Assembly: GCF_046044395.1 (NCBI RefSeq)
Contig: NZ_JBJUSG010000006.1
Location: 1 to 64,000, forward strand
DNA: 64,000 nt
Direction of reading: 5' to 3'
Source of the DNA: Magnetominusculus dajiuhuensis
Lineage (GTDB): Bacteria; Nitrospirota; Thermodesulfovibrionia; Thermodesulfovibrionales; Magnetobacteriaceae
Positions 44,226 to 53,137 of this stretch are shown in pieces; within the stretch, counting starts at the first letter, position 1, and each line of letters starts with the position of its first letter. Under the pieces are notes generated by a model, which was given only the letters and a program-made list of their open reading frames with translations, was not told where the DNA came from and ran no database searches. Made by a program: the position numbers and the translations under genes.

Positions 44226-44273
44226 AAAATACGGGGTGAAGGGGGGGTTACCCCCCCTTCGTCGTTAATCCTC
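44226..44273. repeat. G7/C7 palindrome in a ~42-bp repeat (copy 2)
   Basis: GAAGGGGGGG-TTA-CCCCCCCTTC (44238-44260) is flanked by ACGGGGT and GTCGTTAATCC. It is the reverse complement of the sequence at 18680-18721 apart from small length differences. It sits between the convergent ends of PBP1A and transaldolase. Confidence 0.75.
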
Positions 44274-45403
44274 TAATGATTGTTTCGCTTATCTTCTATC
44301 AGATTAAGCAGCGCGCCAAAGGCGTCGTTGAAGAGTTTTACTCCTTCGTCTTCAAGTTGTTGCGCTATGGATTCTATATTAATATTTAATTCCGTGAGGG
44401 AGCTGAGTGTCTCATCAACTGCCTTGAGGTCAGCGTCTATGGTCCTCAATACCTTGCCGTGGTCTTTGAAGGCCTTAACTGTGTCCACGGGCATGGTGTT
44501 AATGGTGCCGGGGCCTATTAATGAATCCACGTAGAGACAATCGGGATAGGCCGGGTTTTTTGTACTTGTGCTTGCCCAGAGCAGGCGCTGGACGTTACCA
44601 CCTTTTTGCTTAATCTCTATAAACCTATCAGACGAGAACAGCGCTATCATTGTTTGATAGGCCTCCTTTGCGGAGGATATGGCGGCCATTCCCCTGAGGG
44701 ATAGTGCCCATTCCTTTTCAGCGTCGTTTAAGGCGTGTTCTACTCTGCTGTCAATGACCTTGTCAACGGCGGTGTCAATGCGGCTGATGAAGAAGCTGGC
44801 CACTGACGCTATTGAATCAATAGGCTCTCCGGCATCTATACGTTTATTTAAACCATCCAAATATGCCGTTGCAACTTCGGCATACCTTTGTACTGAGAAC
44901 AACAGAGTGGCGTTGACGTTACAGCCCTCGGCGATTAGCTCTGTGATGGCAGCAAGGCCGTCCTTAGTTGCCGGTACCTTAATCATGATATTTGGCCTTG
45001 CGATGAGTTTGACGAGTTCTCTGCCCTCAGATACGGTCTTCTCTGAATCGTAGGCGAAGCGCGGGTCAACTTCTATGCTGACGTAGCCGTCAACGCCCTT
45101 TGATGATTCGTAAATTGGAAGCAGCGCGTCGGCTGCTGATGCGATGTCGGCGATTTCGAGTTCATAGAGGATTTCTTTGGCGGAGAGAGCCGCGTTTTTA
45201 AACAATTCAGACAATGGCACCGCATAGTCGGAGCCATCCTTTATGGCCTTATAAAATATACTTGGATTTGAGGTTATGCCCCTGACGCCGTCCTCCGTTA
45301 TAAGGCGTTGTAGCTCGCCGGAGTTTATAAGCCCCCTGCTGATATTGTCATACCAGAAACTCTGCCCTGCCTTGTGCAGCTCAACCAGTGGATTAATAGC
45401 CAT
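44273..45403 (-). CDS. tal: Transaldolase (long ~370-residue type)
   Basis: 376 aa. The N-terminal signature is GVRGITSNPSIFYKAI. The Schiff-base lysine lies in NIMIKVPATKDGL. FSVQRYAEVATAYLDGL and LLWASTSTKNPAYPDCLYVD are typical of the long transaldolase group found in cyanobacteria and actinobacteria. It moves a three-carbon ketol unit in the non-oxidative pentose phosphate pathway. A GGGGG-type site lies 7 nt before the ATG. Confidence 0.95.
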   Translation of the reverse strand: MAINPLVELHKAGQSFWYDNISRGLINSGELQRLITEDGVRGITSNPSIFYKAIKDGSDYAVPLSELFKNAALSAKEILYELEIADIASAADALLPIYESSKGVDGYVSIEVDPRFAYDSEKTVSEGRELVKLIARPNIMIKVPATKDGLAAITELIAEGCNVNATLLFSVQRYAEVATAYLDGLNKRIDAGEPIDSIASVASFFISRIDTAVDKVIDSRVEHALNDAEKEWALSLRGMAAISSAKEAYQTMIALFSSDRFIEIKQKGGNVQRLLWASTSTKNPAYPDCLYVDSLIGPGTINTMPVDTVKAFKDHGKVLRTIDADLKAVDETLSSLTELNINIESIAQQLEDEGVKLFNDAFGALLNLIEDKRNNH

Positions 45404-45470
45404 TGTAAGCCCCCGTTAACATTTTTTCACTTTTTAGAGTTGCTGATTTATTCAACCAGTCTTTTCAACA

Positions 45471-46136
45471 TTACCTGGAACGTACCGCAATGGCCCGCAA
45501 GGTGGAGGCTCTGCGGTCGTAGGCACCCTCGCTGCCATTGTTGAAGTAGAAGGCCCACGCGGCGTACGGGCCGTTAAGCTCGCCTGACCATACCCAATTG
45601 TTACGCCTCCCGCCAGCATCATAAAGACCCCGCAGTTCCGCTCTGGTAGGCATACGCCAGCCACCACCGCTGATTGACAGGCTCTTAACCCATGTATTTG
45701 CCTGGTCCCAACTTGTATCCATATCAGGGCCAAGATAACACTGAAGTCCTGTGGCAGTGCTTGTAACTATCCCGTCGTTGTCTGATGTCAGGAGCACCTT
45801 CATAGGCTCTTTTAAGGGTGTTGTCTCCCCCTCAACGGCTTCTACGGCCATAGTAGCATCGGTTTTCCAGTCTTTATGCCAAATTGACAGTGTGTAAGCC
45901 GAGGAAGGTAATAACTTGTTAAAAGTGAATTTGCCGTCTGGTCCCGTGGTTGCTTCAAATTGCTCATAGCCTTTAGTAGGCTGGTTTTGTCTTGCTATTA
46001 CCTTTACCCCGACAATAGGTTGGTTTTTTCCATTTACTACCTTGCCCTCAATCCCTGACGTCTTTGCACATCCAAAGGTTAAGAATGCCAACAGGGAAAG
46101 AATTAACAGGATAAAGACTGGCCTGTATATCTTCAT
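45471..46136 (-). CDS. Lipoprotein with carboxypeptidase-regulatory-like and DUF1566-type domains
   Basis: About 221 aa from ATG 46136, chosen because GGAGGA lies 8 nt upstream. A lipoprotein signal (VFILLILSLLAFLTFGC) predicts lipidation at the Cys of FGC. A CarboxypepD_reg-like beta-sandwich (GIEGKVVNGKNQPIVGVKVI, then TGPDGKFTFNKLLPS) follows, then a DUF1566-like domain with WDQANTWVKSLSISGGGWRM, PTRAELRGLYD and YAAWAFYFNNG. Related proteins are cell-surface or periplasmic; the role is unknown. Confidence 0.82.
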   Translation of the reverse strand: MKIYRPVFILLILSLLAFLTFGCAKTSGIEGKVVNGKNQPIVGVKVIARQNQPTKGYEQFEATTGPDGKFTFNKLLPSSAYTLSIWHKDWKTDATMAVEAVEGETTPLKEPMKVLLTSDNDGIVTSTATGLQCYLGPDMDTSWDQANTWVKSLSISGGGWRMPTRAELRGLYDAGGRRNNWVWSGELNGPYAAWAFYFNNGSEGAYDRRASTLRAIAVRSR

Positions 46137-46291
46137 GTGTTCCTCCATTTTTAGCGCACGCTCATTCGAGTTTAAAACCCATAGGGTATTTAACCCAAAA
46201 AAGGGGTCATTTGTCAAGGATTTTTGCCGCATATCCTTAATCCGATCCAGGGCAAACGCATTAGGAAAAAAAGCAGAAATTGCCTATGTCT

Positions 46292-46413
46292 TCATTCCGG
46301 CTTGTCCCTCTCCGTCATTCCGGCTTGTCCGGAATCTTCCCTTAAGTGGGTGTTTCTTGATGATTTTGCCTATTCTGAGGCATAAGGACAGATTCCGGAC
46401 AAGCCGGAATGAC
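46292..46413. repeat. MITE-like element (copy 2) with an extra partial REP unit
   Basis: A perfect 23-bp inverted pair (46314-46336 and 46391-46413) encloses a core nearly the same as that at 42105-42158 (CCCTTAAG-GG, TTTCTTGATGATTTTGCC, TATTCTGAGGCATAAGGACA). A truncated third unit (TCATTCCGGCTTGTCC, 46292-46307) is nested on the left. Positions 46233-46600 hold no other gene. Confidence 0.88.
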
Positions 46414-46458
46414 AAAAATGAGGGCGGCATTGACATATTTAGGCGTTCATTTGTTGTC

Positions 46459-46486
46459 TGTCATTCCCGCGGAAGCTGGAATCCAG
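46459..46486. repeat. Diverged REP-like palindrome
   Basis: GTCATTCCCGCGGAAGCTGGAATCC is a variant of the ATTCC-N-GGAAT palindrome family (ATTCCCGC-GGAAGCTGGAAT), 46 bp from the MITE-like element. Confidence 0.55.
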
Positions 46487-46554
46487 AAAAGGATGTTTCT
46501 AATGCGATTGCCCTGTAATACAATCGAATTTTCAACAATAACCCATCTTAAATC

Positions 46555-46563
46555 TGATATAAT
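46555..46563 (+). promoter_or_regulatory. Extended -10 promoter of the hicB-like gene
   Basis: TGATATAAT (46555-46563) is a perfect extended -10. The -35 region is weak. The start codon lies 38 nt further. Confidence 0.5.
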
Positions 46564-46600
46564 AGATTATGCGGTATATTCGGGCAACGGGAGTGAGTTC

Positions 46601-46951
46601 ATGAGAATTCTTGATTGTACGGTAGTTGTGTGGAAAGAACAGGAGGGATATGTTTCTAAATGCCCTGAGTTGGGTGTTGCAAGCTGCGGGGACACTATTT
46701 CTGAGGCCGTAAAAAATCTGCGTGAGGCAGTAGAGCTTTATCTTGATAACGCTGAAGCACTCGGTCTGATAGAGGATATAGAGGAAAGTTTAACGACTGA
46801 AGAGAAATTCACATCACATATTGAAATCGCTCCGAAAAAAGGCAAAGGCAGTCATCCTGCTTTCGTAAGAAAGGACGATGTTAGGACAAGGCTTGTAATT
46901 CTGCGTGCCCTCTTGGTGGCCGCTGTCCCTGATTTTTACTTGTGCCCGTGA
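46601..46951 (+). CDS. HicB-type antitoxin fused to a HicA-like remnant
   Basis: 116 aa from ATG 46601 (GGGAGTG upstream). The HicB fold is seen in CTVVVWKEQEGYVSKCPELG, then VASCGDTISEAVKNLREAVE. After an acidic helix the tail reads PKKGKGSHPAFVRKDDVRTR, strongly like the catalytic KGSH-F segment of HicA toxins; the protein then ends with an unrelated stretch. A deletion that joined hicB to the middle of hicA explains this. HicB alone remains plausible as a DNA-binding or orphan antitoxin. Its end overlaps the convergent kinase gene by 16 nt. Confidence 0.7.
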   Translation: MRILDCTVVVWKEQEGYVSKCPELGVASCGDTISEAVKNLREAVELYLDNAEALGLIEDIEESLTTEEKFTSHIEIAPKKGKGSHPAFVRKDDVRTRLVILRALLVAAVPDFYLCP

Positions 46952-48294
46952 TTAAAAATAACACGGAATTTGCTTCCGCGCGTCCTGTCTAATTCGATAG
47001 TCCCTTCGAGTTGCTTCACAAGTATATTTACTATGTGCAGACCCAAGCTTTTTGAGTTTCTGAAGTCCACATCTTCGGGGAAACCAACTCCGTTATCGCT
47101 TATTGTCAATTCAATATCGTCATTGTTCTTTGAGCAAACAGAGATGTTTATTTCACCTATGATTTTATCGGGGAAGGCGTGTTTTAAGATATTGGTAAAA
47201 AGTTCATTTATAATCAACCCGCAAGGAATCGCCTTGTCCATGCCAATTAAGACAGTTTCCACATCCAGAGTCAACATAAGGCTGCTTTTATCGACGCCCA
47301 AAGAACTCAACAGGTCGTTTGAGAGGCTTAATATATATTCTTTTAAATCTATCTCGGCAAGTCCTTTTGATCTATAGAGTTTATCATGAACCAAAGAGAT
47401 AGATTTTATCCTGCTCTGGCTCTCAATAAACATAGCCCTGTAAGTCTCATCTTCTACGTAACTGAGTTGAAGTCCGATAAGCCCGGAAACTACTTGCAGA
47501 TTGTTCTTGACACGGTGATGAATTTCCTGCATAAGTACCTCTTTTTCCCTGAGAGAACTTATCAATTTGGTTTCATATTCCTTACGAGCGGTTATATCCT
47601 GGCCAATTGCTATTAACCCTATTACTTCATCATCAATATTTCTTAGAGTCTTATCATACCATTCTATTATTATTTCTTTGCCATCCTTACACACAATTGG
47701 ATTTATATTCCCGCGTGTCTGAATATCGTTTATTGCCGCTCTAAACACGGTTCTGATTTTCTCTCTATCTCGTTCTGGTATAAAATTATCAAACCAGTCT
47801 TCCCCTATAACTTCTTCTGATAAGTAGCCAGATGTTTCTTCCATATATGGGTTAAAAGTAACAATCTTGCCTTCTCTGTCAAGAACTAATATAATAGCTT
47901 GCGCGGTACTAATAATACTCTCAACGAACTGCTTCTCTAATTTCAATTCATCTTCAAACTTCCTCTGTTTTGTTATATCATGAAACACCTCTAATTTCGC
48001 AATGATACCATTAAATACAATAGGTTTATCTACTAATTTATAAACTTTGTTATTCTTCTGACAGCTCCATTCCCACTCAAAAATCCTACCCTTGGATATT
48101 TCCGCGTTATTACAAAACGGACATGGCGTAGCCCTATCGTTAAAATAGTCATAACATTTTTTCCCATCATGGACGCCAAATTCTGATTCTAATGATTTAT
48201 TTATATATTGAATATTACAATCCATATCTATTATTACAATGCCATTACTCATGTCATCTAATATTCCCTTATATATATTATCTGCTCCACTCAT
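46936..48294 (-). CDS. Cytoplasmic PAS-PAS sensor histidine kinase (HisKA_2 type)
   Basis: 452 aa, no membrane segment. The first PAS (about 5-110) has a CPFC motif (RATPCPFCNN) that often occurs in this PAS group. The second PAS-PAC (about 120-240) ends IAIGQDITARKEYE. Then come a HisKA_2 phospho-acceptor region with HHRVKNN at 259-265 and an ATPase domain (INELFTNILKHAFP, DNGVGFPED, SLGLHIVNILVKQL). No response regulator is adjacent, so it is an orphan kinase. GAGGAA lies 6 nt before the ATG. Confidence 0.93.
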   Translation of the reverse strand: MSGADNIYKGILDDMSNGIVIIDMDCNIQYINKSLESEFGVHDGKKCYDYFNDRATPCPFCNNAEISKGRIFEWEWSCQKNNKVYKLVDKPIVFNGIIAKLEVFHDITKQRKFEDELKLEKQFVESIISTAQAIILVLDREGKIVTFNPYMEETSGYLSEEVIGEDWFDNFIPERDREKIRTVFRAAINDIQTRGNINPIVCKDGKEIIIEWYDKTLRNIDDEVIGLIAIGQDITARKEYETKLISSLREKEVLMQEIHHRVKNNLQVVSGLIGLQLSYVEDETYRAMFIESQSRIKSISLVHDKLYRSKGLAEIDLKEYILSLSNDLLSSLGVDKSSLMLTLDVETVLIGMDKAIPCGLIINELFTNILKHAFPDKIIGEINISVCSKNNDDIELTISDNGVGFPEDVDFRNSKSLGLHIVNILVKQLEGTIELDRTRGSKFRVIFNHGHK

Positions 48295-48453
48295 ATTATT
48301 TCCTCACATTGATATTTTTTAATATATGAATGTTGGGCATTAATTATAGTCTCTCATGTCTGATTCTCACCCCCAAAACAAATGATTATCATGGTTTTCT
48401 CAGGGAAACATCCGTTATAATACCTGAATCAACCTGAGCCTGTCGAAGGATGC

Positions 48454-48921
48454 TCATTTATTTGCAGCTTGGCGTTGTTTTTGTTTTATTTCACTCAGTG
48501 CCCTCTTGAAAGCGCCGTTTAATTCAATCCCTGTTATTATGGATGACAATTCCTGTTCCAAAGTTAAAACGCTGCTCTGGGCTGAGAGATATTGTATTGC
48601 TCCAACAATTTTTGTCTTGTTGTAATCACATAAGTTTCGTAATTGTCTTAACTTAATTAGCTCACCGGCTACAGTAGCTTTATTACAATACGTCATGATA
48701 TTTGAAATCAGCTCGTGAATGCGGTGTGACTTCATCTTCAACAGCTCATCTTTAGTCGGCACCGTTAGCAAATTATATATTGTTTCTTTGTACTTATGAA
48801 ATATGTAACAGTAATATCTACTAATCGAAGTCCTTATGCCGGCATCGGCAACATGATCTCCGTCCTTATAAAACCCAGGAAGATCATCGGCAATTTTTTT
48901 ATAATAATCAAAATGAAACAT
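48454..48921 (-). CDS. HEPN-like small helical protein
   Basis: 155 aa. The pattern IRTSISRYYCYIFHKYKETI, then a SHRIHELI helix and LIKLRQLRNLCDYNK, matches the SRAYYAxFHA / R-x-ADY plan of UPF0332-like HEPN proteins. The catalytic R-x4-6-H motif is not present (RNLCDY in its place), as in many non-nuclease HEPN members. It follows the AT-rich helical protein gene by 2 nt, so the two are co-translated. Function unknown; an accessory or toxin-antitoxin role is possible. Confidence 0.6.
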   Translation of the reverse strand: MFHFDYYKKIADDLPGFYKDGDHVADAGIRTSISRYYCYIFHKYKETIYNLLTVPTKDELLKMKSHRIHELISNIMTYCNKATVAGELIKLRQLRNLCDYNKTKIVGAIQYLSAQSSVLTLEQELSSIITGIELNGAFKRALSEIKQKQRQAANK

Positions 48922-48923
48922 AC

Positions 48924-49679
48924 TTATTCACGTGCCATAACGTAAACCAATACTAATACACACGGGTATTTAGATTCAATTAATTTCTCAATTTGAATCT
49001 CCAGGTTATGGCTCTCCCCGACAGACATAGGTTTTGAGATTAATTTTAAAGAAAAGTATTTTACATCAGGAAAGTCGAGATCAACCTCCTCGTATGGGAT
49101 TATGTCTTCTATCAGCCGATTATCCTTTGTGTAATCTTTAACATCTCTATATATCTCTGAATATTTATCATCCTTTTTTAATAGTTCTTTTCCATTTAAG
49201 TATGACTTAAGATCATCCATTGCACTGATTAATGGCAGATGGTCAGCGTACTTCGCCACCTCGGAATAAAAGGAGTTACCATCAAAATCCATTTCTGAGT
49301 TATGGTTTATCATCTTCCATAATTCTACTACTTTATTATACATTTCTTCGAAATATGCTAAATTAGAATTATATATAATAAGCTGAACAAACACCACTAT
49401 CCTCTCACCTTCTGTCAATTTCTTATTCTTAATCAGCTTCATTAGTATCGCAATGGCTTCTTTCTTGTTGCCCTTTATATTTTCAATTATCGCCTTGGAC
49501 ATCGCCAAACCAAAGGGAACGTTTCTCCCAACGAGTTTATAACATTTATTAATTGTCAGATCGGCATTATCTATATCGTTTAACCTTATGTAACATCCTA
49601 TCAAAATAATCATCGCTGTTACGGAATCATCAGGGTTATTCTTCAAATAGTCTAAAATTTCGATTTCTAAAGAACGCAA
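48924..49679 (-). CDS. AT-rich helical-repeat (TPR-like) protein paired with the HEPN-like gene
   Basis: 251 aa from TTG 49679. Helix pairs such as SVTAMIILIGCYIRLNDIDN and IIENIKGNKKEAIAILMKLI suggest TPR-like repeats in the first ~130 residues. The C-terminal part is beta-rich and unassigned. The same frame stays open to about 49761 with plausible coding text (VALLRSNDFAERLNQ), so the 5' end may be longer or the gene truncated. Marked AT-richness against neighbours suggests recent acquisition. No function was recognised. Confidence 0.55.
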   Translation of the reverse strand: MRSLEIEILDYLKNNPDDSVTAMIILIGCYIRLNDIDNADLTINKCYKLVGRNVPFGLAMSKAIIENIKGNKKEAIAILMKLIKNKKLTEGERIVVFVQLIIYNSNLAYFEEMYNKVVELWKMINHNSEMDFDGNSFYSEVAKYADHLPLISAMDDLKSYLNGKELLKKDDKYSEIYRDVKDYTKDNRLIEDIIPYEEVDLDFPDVKYFSLKLISKPMSVGESHNLEIQIEKLIESKYPCVLVLVYVMARE

Positions 49680-49966
49680 ACCCTCTATTGAGGTACTTTG
49701 ATTTAACCTCTCGGCAAAGTCATTGCTTCGAAGTAATGCTACTGGTATTATCGCACCCGCCGCCTATCAATCTCATATTCCGTCATCTTCCAAACCACCT
49801 TACTCAGTGTAACACAACCGCTCGCTGGCTTGTCAATTAAATCACCGTTTGATTTTTGAAATATTCTTATCGACGAGGCCGCATGTCTCAGGTCTGAAAT
49901 CCGAATTACACTTTCATCCATCTACAGGTTCTTTTAGTGAAAACAATGAACATCTGTTTAGATGGG
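49680..49966. other. Gap between the AT-rich pair and alaS
   Basis: Apart from the open upstream extension of the preceding frame (to about 49761), no gene, terminator or repeat was recognised here. Confidence 0.5.
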
Positions 49967-52609
49967 TTAATGGCCAGCCTTTATGATATGGTAAACGCTG
50001 TTCAGGGCGAAGTCCGCCTTGTCAAGATCTTTGGTGCCGCCCTGGGCCATGTCTGCCCTTCCTCCGCCTCTGCCTCCGGCAAGGTCTGCGACCTCTTTTA
50101 AAATCTTCCCCGCGTGGTATTTGTCCGTCAGGTCCTTTGTTACCATCGCTATGAATGACGACTGCCCGTCCATTGTCGAGGCCGCTATGATTATGCCTGA
50201 ACCTAGCTTTTCCTTTAATTTGTCGGCAAAGTCCCTGAGGCTCTTTTGGTCAAGCCCGTCCCGTTTTGAAACCAGCACCTTTACGCCATCAACTTCCTTT
50301 ACCGCGTGCAGAAATGACGAGATGTCGCGTCCCATGTCCTTTGTCTTCAGAGACTGGAGTTCCTTTTCAAGCTCTTTTAACCTTTTTATTATTGCAGGGA
50401 GTTTCTCAAGCGGCGTCTCTGTCTTTAATAACTCTGAGACCGTCTTTAATTCAGCGATTTTATGTCTTGCAAGGGCGAGGCTTGCCGTGCCGGTTATTGC
50501 CTCTATCCTCCTCACGCCTGAGGCAATGCTTCCCTCCGCTATAATCATAAACGGGCCTATCTGTCCCGTCACCTGGCAGTGTGTGCCGCCACATAGTTCC
50601 TTACTAAAACCCTCCACCTCTACCACGCGCACCTCAGAACCGTATTTCTCGTCAAACAGCGCCGTTGCCCCGTAGTCTATGGCCTCGTTTATGCCCATTG
50701 TGTGCGTTGCCACATGCAGGTCTTCCAGTATTTTGCCATTTATCATGTCCTCAATCTTGTGTTTCTCCTCTTCTGTAATGGGATAAAAATGCGTGAAGTC
50801 GAAACGCAGCCTGTCAGGGGTTACAAGTGAACCGGCCTGTTTTATATGGTCGCCTATCAAGCTCCTGAGAGCCGCTTGCAGCAGGTGTGTCGCCGTGTGG
50901 TTGCGCATTGTGGCAGCCCTGAGCTTCTTATCAACCCTGCATGAGACGGCCTCAGACTGCCTTAAAGAGCCGGTTTTTACATGAACCTTATGTATGATTA
51001 AATTATTAGGTGTCTTTTTTGTATCTCTGACCTCAAGAGTTGCCCTATCAGTTTGAATAATGCCCCTGTCACCGGCCTGACCGCCGGACTCGCCGTAAAA
51101 TGGTGACTTGTCGAGGATTATCTCCGCATCGTCCCCCTTGTGCAGAACATCCACAGGTTCGCCGTTTTTAAGAATGAGATTGACTGACGCGTCGGTCTCT
51201 AAAAGCTCATAACCAAGAAAATATGTCTCGCCGCTTATCCTTACGGCATTGTTATAGATGGAACTCACCACGCCGCTTATCCCTGCCTGGTCTTCCGCCC
51301 ATGAGAGCTTTCCCCGTGTCCTCTGTTTTTTCATTTCCTCATTGAAGCCATCCTCATCAACCGCGAGGCCGTTTTCTTTGGCCGCCTCCATCGTTAAATC
51401 CATCGGGAAGCCATATGTGTCATAAAGCCGAAAGGCCTCACCACCCGGGATAACGCCCAGTCCTTCAACTTTCACCGAGGCGATTATCTCATCCAACAGC
51501 TCTGAGCCTTGGTCAAGCGTCCTGAAAAACCTCTCCTCTTCAAACTTTAATATCTCCTCTGAGCGCTCCCTCTCTTTCGACAGCTCAGGATAGACATCCC
51601 CGGAGGCCTCAACAACGGCGCGTATTAATCTGTGTAGGAAGGGCTTCCCTACGCCTAGTTTTCGGGCGTGCCTTGACGCACGGCGAATTATACGCCTTGC
51701 CACATAGCCGCGGCCATCGTTTGACGGCATCAGCCCCTCAGACAGCAAAAACGTGACCGCCCTGATATGGTCTGCTATCACCCTGATTGATACGTCATGC
51801 GACTTGTCTTTTCCATAAGTGACGTGGGCCTTCGTGGTTATGGCCTCTATGATTGGCGCAAATATATCGGTATCAAAATTGTTCAGTTTCTTCTGCAGTA
51901 CACTCGTAATACGCTCAAGCCCCATGCCCGTGTCTATGCTGGGTTTAGGAAGATGAGTGAGCGTGCCGTCCACCGCCCTGTCGTATTGCATGAAGACCAG
52001 ATTCCATAGCTCCAGATACCTGTCGCAGTCACATCCGACGGCGCACTCAGGCCGCCCACACCCCATAGCCTCGCCCTGGTCTATGATTATCTCTGAGCAC
52101 GGGCCGCAGGGGCCGGTGTCTCCCATCTGCCAAAAATTATCCTTCGCCCCAAGCCTCACGATCTTATCTTTTTTTAACTCCGTATTCTCTGTCCATAGGG
52201 TTATAGCCTCTTCGTCATTTTCAAACACGGATACCCAGAGTTTATCTTTGGGTAGTTTATACCAGCCTGTCAGGAGTTCCCACGCAAATACTATGGCGTC
52301 TTTTTTGAAATAATCCCCGAACGAGAAATTCCCAAGCATCTCAAAAAACGTGTGGTGACGCGCGGTGAAGCCGACATTTTCTATGTCGCTTTGCTTGCCA
52401 CCGGCGCGCATACACTTCTGGCACGACGTGGCGCGGCTGTAGCCGGGTGCGTCAGTCCCTAAGAAAGCGCCCTTAAACTGCACCATACCGGCGCTTGTAA
52501 ACAGGAGCGACGGGTCATTCTTAGGTATAAGCGAAGAACTTTTTACCCTTTCGTGCCCTCGTTCACGGAAATACTCCAAGTACCGCTGCCTTATCTCTTT
52601 TCCCTTCAT
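49967..52609 (-). CDS. alaS: Alanyl-tRNA synthetase
   Basis: 880 aa, full length. The class II core starts IRQRYLEYFRERGHERVKSS and includes RHHTFFEMLGNFSFGDYFK. The editing domain has HTATHLLQAALR and CGGTHCQVTGQIG, and the C-terminal domain contains the Gly-rich AGGRGGGRADMAQGG. It charges tRNA-Ala and clears mis-acylated Ser/Gly. The start overlaps the recX stop by 4 nt, so recA-recX-alaS is one transcription unit. Confidence 0.98.
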   Translation of the reverse strand: MKGKEIRQRYLEYFRERGHERVKSSSLIPKNDPSLLFTSAGMVQFKGAFLGTDAPGYSRATSCQKCMRAGGKQSDIENVGFTARHHTFFEMLGNFSFGDYFKKDAIVFAWELLTGWYKLPKDKLWVSVFENDEEAITLWTENTELKKDKIVRLGAKDNFWQMGDTGPCGPCSEIIIDQGEAMGCGRPECAVGCDCDRYLELWNLVFMQYDRAVDGTLTHLPKPSIDTGMGLERITSVLQKKLNNFDTDIFAPIIEAITTKAHVTYGKDKSHDVSIRVIADHIRAVTFLLSEGLMPSNDGRGYVARRIIRRASRHARKLGVGKPFLHRLIRAVVEASGDVYPELSKERERSEEILKFEEERFFRTLDQGSELLDEIIASVKVEGLGVIPGGEAFRLYDTYGFPMDLTMEAAKENGLAVDEDGFNEEMKKQRTRGKLSWAEDQAGISGVVSSIYNNAVRISGETYFLGYELLETDASVNLILKNGEPVDVLHKGDDAEIILDKSPFYGESGGQAGDRGIIQTDRATLEVRDTKKTPNNLIIHKVHVKTGSLRQSEAVSCRVDKKLRAATMRNHTATHLLQAALRSLIGDHIKQAGSLVTPDRLRFDFTHFYPITEEEKHKIEDMINGKILEDLHVATHTMGINEAIDYGATALFDEKYGSEVRVVEVEGFSKELCGGTHCQVTGQIGPFMIIAEGSIASGVRRIEAITGTASLALARHKIAELKTVSELLKTETPLEKLPAIIKRLKELEKELQSLKTKDMGRDISSFLHAVKEVDGVKVLVSKRDGLDQKSLRDFADKLKEKLGSGIIIAASTMDGQSSFIAMVTKDLTDKYHAGKILKEVADLAGGRGGGRADMAQGGTKDLDKADFALNSVYHIIKAGH

Positions 52610-53127
52610 CTCTTCCCAGCCTTTGCCATTTCAGCCGACTCCTCATATTCACATAGCCCCTCTTCAGGGTCACACAGCCCTTCATATTGTCTTATGGCCC
52701 TCTGGATTATCCCATAGTCATAACCCTTCCTCTGGAGCTGACCGTAGAGCCTGTTGATTTTAACCTTTAATGGCAGTTTTTTTAAAGCCCTTTCTTTTTT
52801 GCCGATAAGTTTTATTGCCATTTCCATCTGCTCTTCAGCAGATATGGCCATCCGGGAGATTATCTCGTCAGGAATGCCGCGCTTTTTGAGGTAGTATTTT
52901 GAGCCATTTTCACCGAGCATCTTCCCCTCTTTGCAGTAGCGCATGATGTATTCGGCCGTCTTCTGGTCGTCTATGAGACCGGCTGCCTTGAGCTGTCCGA
53001 TAGTGCCCTCAATCAATTCCTCGTCGTAGCCCTTTTCACGTAGTCTCGTTTTAAGCTCAAGTTCGCTCCTGTTGCGAACACTGAGCAATTTAATCGCGTA
53101 ACTCTTAATGTTCGGGGCAGCTCTCAT
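52606..53127 (-). CDS. recX: Regulatory protein RecX
   Basis: About 173 aa from ATG 53127 (AGAGGAAGG just before it); an alternative ATG at 53148 would overlap the recA stop. The three-helix repeats of RecX are visible: YAIKLLSVRNRSELELKTRL, LKAAGLIDDQKTAEYIMRYC and LKKRGIPDEIISR. A QRKGYDYGIIQRAIRQ block ends the domain. RecX limits RecA filament growth. It lies directly after recA, the common arrangement. Confidence 0.92.
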   Translation of the reverse strand: MRAAPNIKSYAIKLLSVRNRSELELKTRLREKGYDEELIEGTIGQLKAAGLIDDQKTAEYIMRYCKEGKMLGENGSKYYLKKRGIPDEIISRMAISAEEQMEMAIKLIGKKERALKKLPLKVKINRLYGQLQRKGYDYGIIQRAIRQYEGLCDPEEGLCEYEESAEMAKAGKR

Positions 53128-53137
53128 CCTTCCTCTT

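Noticed and set aside
46137..46232. 32-residue N-terminal extension of the lipoprotein
   Set aside because: A lipoprotein signal peptide must be N-terminal, and GGAGGA precedes ATG 46136.
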